From Sphingobacteriaceae bacterium (lineage in GTDB: Bacteria; Bacteroidota; Bacteroidia; Sphingobacteriales; Sphingobacteriaceae), in the NCBI GenBank assembly GCA_947460275.1, contig CANHHZ010000089.1, positions 1-8,153 on the forward strand: a stretch of DNA of 8,153 nt, given 5' to 3'. Below, piece by piece: positions 1-6,308 of this stretch; position 1 is the stretch's first letter, and the number at the start of each line of letters is the position of its first letter. The notes below the pieces were generated by a model. The model made no database searches. It worked only from the letters and a program-made list of their open reading frames with translations, and had not been told where the DNA came from. Both the position numbers and the translations under genes were made by a program.

Positions 1-237
1 AGGTCAAAAACAGACCATCTAAAAGGTATAAAAATTGCAATTATGGGTTGCATTGTAAATGGTCCTGGTGAAATGGCCGATGCAGATTATGGCTATGTTG
101 GCACTGGACCGGGTAAAATAACCCTATACAGAGGCAAAGAAGTAGTTAAGAAAAATGTAGATACACCTTCGGCTTTGACTGAATTGATAGAAATCATTAA
201 AGAAGACGGTAATTGGATAGATTTAGTTGCTAATTAA
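1..237 (+). CDS. ispG: IspG, 4-hydroxy-3-methylbut-2-enyl-diphosphate synthase, C-terminal fragment (5' end outside window)
   Basis: This is the last 78 codons of ispG (gcpE), open in frame from base 1 and ending in TAA. The enzyme reductively converts methylerythritol cyclodiphosphate to HMBPP in the cytoplasmic MEP isoprenoid pathway. The fragment carries the family hallmark MGCIVNGPGE at residues 15-24. Cys17 and Glu24 have the same seven-residue spacing as the [4Fe-4S]-ligating Cys and Glu of the E. coli enzyme (Cys305/Glu312). The other two cluster cysteines would lie upstream of the window. The following ADADYGYVGTGPGKITLY segment and the short acidic tail are normal for the family. The ATG at 43 is internal and is not the start. 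The gene converges on the TolC-like gene and overlaps its stop by 8 bp. Confidence 0.96.
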   Translation, partial: RSKTDHLKGIKIAIMGCIVNGPGEMADADYGYVGTGPGKITLYRGKEVVKKNVDTPSALTELIEIIKEDGNWIDLVAN

Positions 238-1624
238 GAGCTAAGTTGCCCAGTAACCACTGTGCTTTTAGCTTGTTTTTTCTAATTTTAAATGTAGTTT
301 CCATTAATTTTTCGGTAGCCTCAATCACTTTAGATTCGCGGGCGTTTACTAGAAATATCGAGCTATCGCCAAAGGTAAATTTAAGCTCTTCACCCGCTAA
401 CAGTTTTTTGTTCGCAACTAATGATTCATTAATAAGTTGAAGTTGATTTTTTAAAGTTTGTGCTTCTGCATAGTTTTGATTGAGCTTTGCAGTGAGCTCA
501 TTTCTTAGCGAATATTGCTCATACTCAACTTCCATGATTTTAAGTTTAGCTTCAGTCAACTCGCTGCGTGCAGTTTGAAAAGTTAAGGGAAAAGCAAATT
601 GAAGCCCAACTTTGTTGTTGTTTCTCCAATAGCCCGAATTAATATTTCTAAAAGCGTTATTTCCGCCATTCAAAACGCCAAGTTGTAAATCGAGTGTGGG
701 TCTTAAATTTTCGGATTTAAGACGTTTTTCAATTTGTAAGTCCTTAAGTTTAAAATCGTACACTAACAATTTTGGATTGTTATTGATAGACAAATTATTT
801 GATCCGGCTATCACAATATCCTCATCAATTGGTGCCAAATTTAGTTTTTCGGTAGGGTAAGGTTGATTGTTTTCTAGCCATAAAAATGAACTTAATTCAT
901 AGAATGAGTTTTGTAAATTTAAATTAACTTGTTGCAATTGAATTTGTCTTTGTTGCAGTTGAGTTAGCATTTCTAAAGTATCAATTGCTGCTCTGTCGCC
1001 TCCTAACAAACTTCCTTTTATGGCTTTAAAACGTATTTCTGTTAATTTTAATGCGTTTTCATACACCTTAGTAATTTTGTAATTGTTTTGCCAAATTAGG
1101 TAGGCTTCTCCAGCTTCAAGCATCAAATCGTTAAGAAGCTTTTGTTGTTCAACTTTACTTGCCGAATTAAAAATTTGCGCTTTTCTGACCGCTGCTCTTC
1201 TTTTGTCAATCAATAAACCTTTACCCAAAGACACGTTTAAACCTAAAAAACTTAATCCTTCTTTTGGTAATTTGTTTTCTGGGCTAATGTATGCGCCTTC
1301 TGCTTCGCTGTAACTTGCTTTCAGTTCCAATCCATACCAGAGTGGCATTTTTACCTCAGGCGTTAAAAAACGATAATAGGAGTTGCCATTATACTCTTTT
1401 TGATCGTAATCTAAACTAAGCTTTGGGTCAAAATTTCCTCTGGCTTGGCCCATTTTAGCTTTTGCAAACTCGGCTTGTAGGTTAGCTTTTAAGGCTATTG
1501 GATGATAGTTTAAGATAATTTTTTTAAACTCATTAAAACTCAATGTATCTATTTTTTGCTGTGCAAAAACAGAAAAATTGCTTATCAACAATAAACCAGC
1601 GATTATAAATTTTTTATTTTTCAC
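230..1624 (-). CDS. TolC-like outer membrane efflux protein (OEP family)
   Basis: This encodes an outer membrane factor that would form the exit duct of the tripartite exporter made with the two genes upstream. I choose the GTG at 1624 (464 aa). It puts a clean signal peptide at the N-terminus: KNKK, a hydrophobic core, then VFA before QQ, cleaved near residue 21. It also gives an 11-nt overlap with the preceding HlyD-type gene, suggesting coupled translation. An ATG at 1756 in the same frame would add 44 non-signal-like residues and a 143-nt overlap. Two OEP repeats are visible. The first has Gln-rich helices at about 150-245 after the GNFDPKL strand (63-69). The second begins near 283 with the LRPTLDL strand at about 307, FPLTFQTARSEL at about 345, and a GDSSIFLVNARE turn near 419 typical of the family C-terminus. 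Specificity cannot be read from the sequence. Confidence 0.92.
   Translation of the reverse strand: MKNKKFIIAGLLLISNFSVFAQQKIDTLSFNEFKKIILNYHPIALKANLQAEFAKAKMGQARGNFDPKLSLDYDQKEYNGNSYYRFLTPEVKMPLWYGLELKASYSEAEGAYISPENKLPKEGLSFLGLNVSLGKGLLIDKRRAAVRKAQIFNSASKVEQQKLLNDLMLEAGEAYLIWQNNYKITKVYENALKLTEIRFKAIKGSLLGGDRAAIDTLEMLTQLQQRQIQLQQVNLNLQNSFYELSSFLWLENNQPYPTEKLNLAPIDEDIVIAGSNNLSINNNPKLLVYDFKLKDLQIEKRLKSENLRPTLDLQLGVLNGGNNAFRNINSGYWRNNNKVGLQFAFPLTFQTARSELTEAKLKIMEVEYEQYSLRNELTAKLNQNYAEAQTLKNQLQLINESLVANKKLLAGEELKFTFGDSSIFLVNARESKVIEATEKLMETTFKIRKNKLKAQWLLGNLALN
248..269 (+). terminator. Possible intrinsic terminator for ispG, embedded in the 3' end of the convergent TolC-like gene
   Basis: Bases 248-265 can fold as an imperfect hairpin. 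GCCCAGT pairs with ACTGTGC with one C-U mismatch around an AACC loop, and four T residues follow, with a second T run at 275-281. It begins 11 nt after the ispG stop, where a rho-independent terminator would be expected. The same bases, read on the other strand, encode the QWLLG segment of the TolC-like protein, so the hairpin could simply be coincidental coding sequence. The T tract is short. Confidence 0.35.
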
Positions 1625-2966
1625 CTTTTTTATCTTTTTCCTTTTTGTTGTCAAGTGAAGTATAATATTCAGGAGGGAAGCCATTAAGTTTTCGCCAAAG
1701 TTCATAAAAAACAGGGACGTCTTTAAGCAGTGCAATTCCCTTTGCGCCCGATCCATAGCTTAATTTTTGCGGCCAAGGTTTGTCGCTTTCATCTGGAGTA
1801 ACCCAAGCCCTAAATTTGTTATTTGTACTAATTGATGGGTCTATGGCTGTAATTTTACCGCCAAACGTTCCGTATGATGAATTTGGCCACCCAGAAAATA
1901 CAATTGCAGGAAAACCATCAAATTGTAATCTAACTTTTTGTCCTTTCACGATAAGGGGTAAGTCTACGGGATCGATAAAAATTTCTACGGCAGCATTAAA
2001 ACTCACAGGTACAATTTCTAATAGTGGTTCTCCTTCTTTTACTGTTTCGCCCATACCGGCTTTTGTGGTTCGTATGACTTGCCCGTTTTGCGGAGCAATA
2101 ATTACATAAAACCCTCTTCTGATGCTATAATTTGCCAATTGATTTTGGAGTTTTGCTACTTCACTTTCTGTGGTTGCCTTATCAGAAAGCGAAGAAAATC
2201 TATCTCCGGTGGCTTTTAATATTTTTTCTCTATATTCTTGATCAATGGTGTTTTTATCAATTTTTATATTTAATAGTTCATTTTTACTATTGTAAAATTT
2301 ATTCTCTGCATTGATTTTTTTAGAAAGCGCATCCTGATAAGCCTGTTGTTTTTGTTCTAACTCTACCAAAGACTTTACACCCGCATCATACATTTGTTTT
2401 TGGCGTTGCAGTTGTTGCGTTGCAATTTTTAATTGATTTTCAGCTGCCAAATAACTAATGCTATCAGATTGCACGTACAAGGTATATTGCTTAATTTTAT
2501 TTTGTAATTGCTCAAGTTTTAATCTTTTTGAATATTCAAGTGCTATTGCTTGCGCATCATTGGCTGTGGCCTTATTTTGATAAAATTTTACAGAAGCGTC
2601 TTTTGCTTTAATTTGTTCATCTACCCTGGTAAGTTGCGAAGGATCTAAGTAATCTTCCTTTACTTCGGTAATGCGTAATAGTGTGTCGCCTTTTTTCACA
2701 ATATCTCCATCTTTTACATTCCATTCAGCAATTCTACCCGCAATGATGCTGTTGATTTGTTGAGGGCGTTGCTGAGGATCTAAAGTTGAAACTTTACCTG
2801 ATGGTTGTATGTTTTGCGTCCAAGGTAAAAGCATAATTATCATAAATAACACAGAAAGAATGAGTGCTAATCTAATCTTGCTTTTTCTTTTTTCGTAGTG
2901 TATTATTTTTTCAAAAGACTTAAATCTAATGAATTTTTCTGTAGGTATTTTGCTGTCTAAAAACAT
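1614..2966 (-). CDS. HlyD-type membrane fusion (periplasmic adaptor) protein
   Basis: This is a periplasmic adaptor expected to bridge the ABC transporter and the TolC-like channel. The ATG at 2966 gives 450 aa and sits 5 nt after the ABC gene stop. An earlier in-frame ATG at 3023 would add 19 Lys/Tyr-rich residues overlapping that gene and is less likely. Order of parts: a short cytoplasmic N-terminus; one membrane anchor at about 31-49 ending in LLPWTQ; a first biotinyl/lipoyl-like half at about 70-100 (IAGRIAEWNVKDGDIVKKGD); a long Gln/Lys-rich coiled-coil hairpin at about 112-285; a second lipoyl-like half at about 288-320 (APQNGQVIRT, then GMGETVKEGEPLLEIVP); and a beta-barrel/membrane-proximal region from about 325. 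The protein ends in a very charged tail (residues 439-450, mostly Lys, Glu and Asp). The length fits type I secretion or peptide-export adaptors better than short RND adaptors. Confidence 0.92.
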   Translation of the reverse strand: MFLDSKIPTEKFIRFKSFEKIIHYEKRKSKIRLALILSVLFMIIMLLPWTQNIQPSGKVSTLDPQQRPQQINSIIAGRIAEWNVKDGDIVKKGDTLLRITEVKEDYLDPSQLTRVDEQIKAKDASVKFYQNKATANDAQAIALEYSKRLKLEQLQNKIKQYTLYVQSDSISYLAAENQLKIATQQLQRQKQMYDAGVKSLVELEQKQQAYQDALSKKINAENKFYNSKNELLNIKIDKNTIDQEYREKILKATGDRFSSLSDKATTESEVAKLQNQLANYSIRRGFYVIIAPQNGQVIRTTKAGMGETVKEGEPLLEIVPVSFNAAVEIFIDPVDLPLIVKGQKVRLQFDGFPAIVFSGWPNSSYGTFGGKITAIDPSISTNNKFRAWVTPDESDKPWPQKLSYGSGAKGIALLKDVPVFYELWRKLNGFPPEYYTSLDNKKEKDKKGEK

Positions 2967-2971
2967 ATTGT

Positions 2972-4654
2972 TTATGAAATATTTATAAATGCACCGTTTT
3001 TTATATAAATTTTTCTTTCGCATTGTTTTGCAAAAAAATCATCATTGGTAATCGTAATCAATGTAAAAGCATTGTTTTTATTAGTTAAATATTTAATAAT
3101 TTGCTCTCTGGTCTTTGTCTCTACACCCTGCCACCCATCTTCTATTAAAAAAATTGAAGGGTTGATAATGATACATCTAGCTAAAAGTATTTTTTGGATA
3201 ATATTATATGATAATTTTTTACCCTGCGTATCTAAAAATGTGTAATAGCCTAGTTGTTGACTAGAGATAAAATCATTTAATCCCACAATATCACAAGCTA
3301 CATCAATTTCAGTTTGATTAACATTTTGGTTTCCTATAGTTAAATTATCTAAGAGTGTGCCACTAAAAATTTCATCATCAGCAAAAAGTACAGCTATTTT
3401 TTGACTTAAAATTTCCCGGTCGATTATTCTGATAGGTATATTGTTATACAAAATGTTGCCACTAAAATCGTTATAAAAACCTGCCATCAATTTGATCAAT
3501 GTAGATTTTCCCGAACCTTCTGCGCCTAATAAACATATTTTCTCTCCAGCCTTTATTTCTAAATTTAGTTGGTTAAGCACTGTTTTTTTATTTCCGTACT
3601 TAAAAGTTAAGTCGGTGAGTTTAATGTCTATTTGCGTAGTATTGGCTAGTTTTTGTTCTGTAGATGAAACGTTTTCGTCAATTGGATTGTCTAAAACTTT
3701 ATTCAATTTTTCTAAGGCAGTAAGTACATCATAAACCACTTCAAGACTTACGATCATTTTTTCTACCGAAGTTAAAATGGTGATGATAATAATTTCGGCT
3801 GCAATAAATTGACCTAGGTTAATTTGTTGGTTGATAAATAAAATGGAGCCAATAATTAACATTACCGCTGTAATAACTACTTTAAAAGTAATCATGATTT
3901 TATATTGCAGTACCAACACAGAAAAATGTGATTCCCTAGAATGCAAGTAACCAGATACCAATTTGTCAGTTTTAGCTAAATGCAACTCATGCTGTTGGTT
4001 CAATTTAAATGTTTTTACATTTCTAGATATTTCTTCAAGCCAGTGCGCTACATTGTATTTGTAATCAGACTCTGACATGCTTGTGTCGAAAGCCTTTTTG
4101 CTAGTAAGTTTTAAAAGTAATACTCCTAATAAGGTGATAACCAAGGCAAATACAATAAATACCGGATGATAAAATGATAAAATTAATAACCCAAAAACAA
4201 TTTGAATACTTGCAGAAGGAAAGTCTATTAATAATTTTGAAAAACCTTTTTGTAGCGTAGAGGTGTCAAAAAAACGGTTTACTAGCTCTGGTAAATAATA
4301 AGAGTCTATACTTAACAAATTAATTTTGGGAATGCGGTAAGCATAAGCAAAAGTTAATCTCGTAAATACACGTTGTTGAATTTGTTCGATAATTTTCATT
4401 TGTGCCACTTGTAAAACTCCTGTCAATAAAACCCCCAGTATTACAATGCAAATGAGTACAATGAGCGAGGTGCTTATCGTTCCTCCAAAAAGCAGGTTGA
4501 TAATGGCTTGAATGCCAAGTGGCAGAGACAAAAGGATAAAGCCACTAAGTATAGCATACATGTAGGCTCTCGTAATTTCTTTTTTTTCAAGTGTTAAAAG
4601 TTCAAAAAGTCTTTTAAAAGATTTTGAAAGCGAATATTGCTGTGTTTTATCCAT
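2972..4654 (-). CDS. ABC transporter, fused membrane and ATPase domains, non-canonical ATPase motifs
   Basis: This is an inner-membrane ABC exporter half-transporter (560 aa) and the first gene of the operon. The membrane domain spans about 25-320, with six likely helices near 31-57, 62-84, 148-163, 164-182, 255-276 and 281-305. There is no N-terminal C39 peptidase or peptidase-like domain. The ATPase domain spans about 342-560. Tyr353 fits the A-loop, and Walker A is perfect (GAEGSGKST, 377-385). By hand alignment to MsbA the remaining motifs deviate: Ala425 at the Q-loop Gln; LSYNI (481-485) in place of LSGGQ; Glu505-Asp506 where Walker B Asp and catalytic Glu are expected; GWQGVE (507-512) in place of the D-loop; and Asn537 at the switch His. 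The frame is intact, the fold landmarks are in order, and both partners are encoded downstream, so this is not an obvious pseudogene. It may bind ATP but hydrolyse it slowly or atypically. The substrate is unknown. Confidence 0.9.
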   Translation of the reverse strand: MDKTQQYSLSKSFKRLFELLTLEKKEITRAYMYAILSGFILLSLPLGIQAIINLLFGGTISTSLIVLICIVILGVLLTGVLQVAQMKIIEQIQQRVFTRLTFAYAYRIPKINLLSIDSYYLPELVNRFFDTSTLQKGFSKLLIDFPSASIQIVFGLLILSFYHPVFIVFALVITLLGVLLLKLTSKKAFDTSMSESDYKYNVAHWLEEISRNVKTFKLNQQHELHLAKTDKLVSGYLHSRESHFSVLVLQYKIMITFKVVITAVMLIIGSILFINQQINLGQFIAAEIIIITILTSVEKMIVSLEVVYDVLTALEKLNKVLDNPIDENVSSTEQKLANTTQIDIKLTDLTFKYGNKKTVLNQLNLEIKAGEKICLLGAEGSGKSTLIKLMAGFYNDFSGNILYNNIPIRIIDREILSQKIAVLFADDEIFSGTLLDNLTIGNQNVNQTEIDVACDIVGLNDFISSQQLGYYTFLDTQGKKLSYNIIQKILLARCIIINPSIFLIEDGWQGVETKTREQIIKYLTNKNNAFTLITITNDDFFAKQCERKIYIKNGAFINIS

Positions 4655-4701
4655 TTAATGTTTTCAAAAAGTTAGAAATATTAGTTTTTTATCATAAAAT
4701 T

Positions 4702-4709
4702 CAAAAATA
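4702..4709 (-). promoter_or_regulatory. Candidate -7 box for the exporter operon
   Basis: Read on the minus strand this is TATTTTTG, matching the Bacteroidota sigma-ABfr consensus TAnnTTTG. It would place a transcription start roughly 40 nt upstream of the ABC gene ATG. No TTG-type -33 element is seen at the usual distance, and the sequence is so AT-rich that a chance match is quite possible. Confidence 0.25.
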
Positions 4710-4816
4710 TTAACAGGCTAACAAATAATAGTAATGCGATTGTAATATAATCAACCAAGACTATTTTTCGTGTTCTATAACTAATTTTCAATATTTAAGA
4801 TGCTCGTCAAGCAAAT

Positions 4817-4827
4817 ACCAAATTGGT
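4817..4827. repeat. 11-bp dyad ACCAA-A-TTGGT
   Basis: This is a perfect palindrome with 5-bp arms around one central base. Its right arm is part of AAATTGGT, which recurs inverted at 4893-4900. It could be a protein-binding site, but short AT-rich dyads are common by chance. Confidence 0.35.
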
Positions 4828-4939
4828 TTTAAATGTCAATTTTCAAAAACTATTTTTCTTAAAAAATATTTGACGCTGAGTTTGCATACCAGACCAATTT
4901 AATTTAAAATCTTTCTAAATAAGGCTAAATTACAGCGTA

Positions 4940-4950
4940 ATGACAGTCAT
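4940..4950. repeat. 11-bp dyad ATGAC-A-GTCAT upstream of the hemA promoter box
   Basis: This is a perfect palindrome with 5-bp arms around one central base. It ends 15 bp before the candidate hemA -7 box and so covers roughly the -33 region. It has mixed base composition, unlike the surrounding AT-rich sequence, which makes it a better operator candidate than the other dyad nearby. The regulator is unknown. Confidence 0.4.
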
Positions 4951-4965
4951 GAGTCTTTGCATTGT

Positions 4966-4973
4966 TACTTTTG
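4966..4973 (+). promoter_or_regulatory. Candidate -7 promoter box for the heme operon
   Basis: TACTTTTG exactly matches the Bacteroidota TAnnTTTG box. It would give a transcription start near 4980 and a leader of about 25 nt before the hemA TTG start. No TTG is found at the normal -33 distance. Instead that interval holds the dyad at 4940-4950, which would suit a promoter controlled by an activator or repressor. Confidence 0.45.
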
Positions 4974-5003
4974 TTGTGCTAAAATTAATTACTACTAACT
5001 ATT

Positions 5004-6239
5004 TTGGAACATTTAAAAATTATTGCTTTCACACACCAACAAATAGACCTCAAAGCTTTGGGGAAGTTGGTGATATGCGAGCATACTTTAGATGATAGAT
5101 TGAGAAACATTCAGTCCGCATTAGGTATCAAAGAAATATTTTATTTGGCCACGTGTAACAGGGTTGAATTTGTATTTACTTCTGCCCACAACCTTGACAA
5201 ATCTTTTATAACCAAATTTTTGAAGGTCTTAGACATGGGTTTACCTGAGATTTACATGGATAAATTTGTAGCAAATGTTTCTGCATATGAAAAATCTGAT
5301 GCATTAAATCACTTGCTTCGAATTTCATGTTCTTTAGAAAGTTTGGTAGTTGGCGAAAAAGAAATTTTAGCTCAGGTACGCAAAGCCTATGAATCTAGTA
5401 GGTTAGCTGGTTTTACTGGCGATTACCTGAGGACAATTATGGACAGGGTGGTTAAAACCGCCAAGGAAGTTTATACCAACACAAATATTTCTAAAAATCC
5501 AGTTTCTATAGTTTCATTAGCCTATCGTAAATTGTGTCGGTTAAACATCGGTTCGGCTACTCGGTTTTTAATTATTGGAGCTGGCGAAACCAACAGAAAC
5601 ATTGCTCAATATCTTAAAAAGCATAAATATGCTAACTTTTCTGTTTTTAATAGGACATTGGAAAATGCAGAAAAATTAGCCGAGGAACTAGGTGGTAAAG
5701 CCTATCCGCTTCAAGCGCTAAATAGCTTTTCGCAAGGATTTGATGTAATGATTGTTTGTACTTCTTCTACTACACCAGTTGTAACTCTACCCATTTATGA
5801 AGGTTTGTTAAAGGGTGATACTAATAAAAAAATTGTCTTAGACTTGGCTGTTCCAAACGATTTGGCACCAGAAATATTGGAACAATTTCCCATCAGTTAT
5901 ATAGAAGTCGAATCATTAAAAGAGATTGCTCGAAAAAATATTCAGGAACGTTATGCTGAACTTGTTAATGCGGAGCAAATTATAGAAGAGAACATTAAAG
6001 AATTTGTCTCGGTTTTACGTCAGCGTAGAGTAGAAATTGCAATGAGCGATGTTCCAAAAAAAATTAAAGAAATTAAAGACACCGCTATCAATGGTGTTTT
6101 TGCAGACGATATCAATTCGCTGGATGAAAATTCAAGAGCAGTTTTAGAACGTGTATTGGATTACATGGAAAAAAAATACATTAGCGTGCCTATGGTAATT
6201 GCCAAAGAAGTATTGGTAAACACCGCTAAGGTGATCTAA
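5004..6239 (+). CDS. hemA: Glutamyl-tRNA reductase, first gene of the heme operon
   Basis: This encodes the NADPH-dependent enzyme that reduces glutamyl-tRNA(Glu) to glutamate-1-semialdehyde, the committed step of C5-pathway tetrapyrrole synthesis in the cytoplasm. It is 411 aa, normal for the family. The catalytic domain has the nucleophile Cys51 in the ATCNRVEF motif, His103, and the LESLVVGEKEILAQV block (111-125). The Rossmann NADPH domain has IIGAGETNRNIAQYL (190-204). A helical dimerisation domain follows from about 310. The start is unusual: the reading frame has a stop at 4986 and no ATG before the conserved N-terminal strand (EHLKIIAFTH), so TTG at 5004 (or ATT at 5001) must be used. 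No Shine-Dalgarno is visible. hemCD follows after 69 nt in the same direction. Confidence 0.96.
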   Translation: MEHLKIIAFTHQQIDLKALGKLVICEHTLDDRLRNIQSALGIKEIFYLATCNRVEFVFTSAHNLDKSFITKFLKVLDMGLPEIYMDKFVANVSAYEKSDALNHLLRISCSLESLVVGEKEILAQVRKAYESSRLAGFTGDYLRTIMDRVVKTAKEVYTNTNISKNPVSIVSLAYRKLCRLNIGSATRFLIIGAGETNRNIAQYLKKHKYANFSVFNRTLENAEKLAEELGGKAYPLQALNSFSQGFDVMIVCTSSTTPVVTLPIYEGLLKGDTNKKIVLDLAVPNDLAPEILEQFPISYIEVESLKEIARKNIQERYAELVNAEQIIEENIKEFVSVLRQRRVEIAMSDVPKKIKEIKDTAINGVFADDINSLDENSRAVLERVLDYMEKKYISVPMVIAKEVLVNTAKVI

Positions 6240-6280
6240 TAAAACAACAATTTCAATACAAACCTCTGCCTTATTTTATT

Positions 6281-6288
6281 TAATTTTG
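6281..6288 (+). promoter_or_regulatory. Possible internal -7 box before hemCD
   Basis: TAATTTTG fits TAnnTTTG and lies 20 nt upstream of the hemCD GTG start in the 69-nt gap after hemA. No -33 TTG is found at the right distance. It may allow some independent transcription, but readthrough from hemA is the simpler explanation. Confidence 0.25.
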
Positions 6289-6308
6289 GTACAAACTATT
6301 ATACGAAG

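Larger units (their letters stand above)
4655..5003. other. 349-bp gene-free region between divergent operons
   Basis: No plausible coding sequence, tRNA or rRNA is seen here. It is very AT-rich and must hold the control regions for both the exporter operon (leftward) and the heme operon (rightward). Structures noticed are two 11-bp odd-centred dyads (4817-4827 and 4940-4950), an 8-bp inverted repeat AAATTGGT/ACCAATTT (4820-4827 and 4893-4900) enclosing a 5-bp one GTCAA/TTGAC (4835-4839 and 4870-4874), and TAnnTTTG boxes facing each operon. CGTCAA at 4805-4810 is also inverted as TTGACG at 4870-4875. Confidence 0.7.

Noticed and set aside
1625..1756. Longer N-terminus for the TolC-like protein starting at ATG 1756 or 1684
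   Set aside because: The extra residues are not signal-like, would bury the signal peptide behind 20-44 residues, and would overlap the HlyD-type gene by up to 143 nt.
1780..2109. 109-aa open frame on the + strand
   Set aside because: It is antisense to the HlyD-type coding sequence, has no recognisable domain, and has the composition of a reverse-frame shadow.
2967..3023. Longer N-terminus for the HlyD-type protein starting at ATG 3023
   Set aside because: It overlaps the ABC gene end, adds low-complexity Lys/Tyr residues, and the ATG at 2966 is perfectly placed 5 nt after the ABC stop.
2972..4654. ABC gene as a pseudogene because of its degenerate ATPase motifs
   Set aside because: The frame is full length without stops, Walker A is intact, the membrane domain is normal, and the partner genes are intact and tightly coupled. 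Decay would not be expected to spare all of these.
4820..4909. Large nested stem as a structured RNA in the divergent region
   Set aside because: The 8-bp outer and 5-bp inner stems are separated by long unequal loops and another pairing (4827-4834 with 4902-4909) conflicts with them. This is consistent with AT-rich chance matches.
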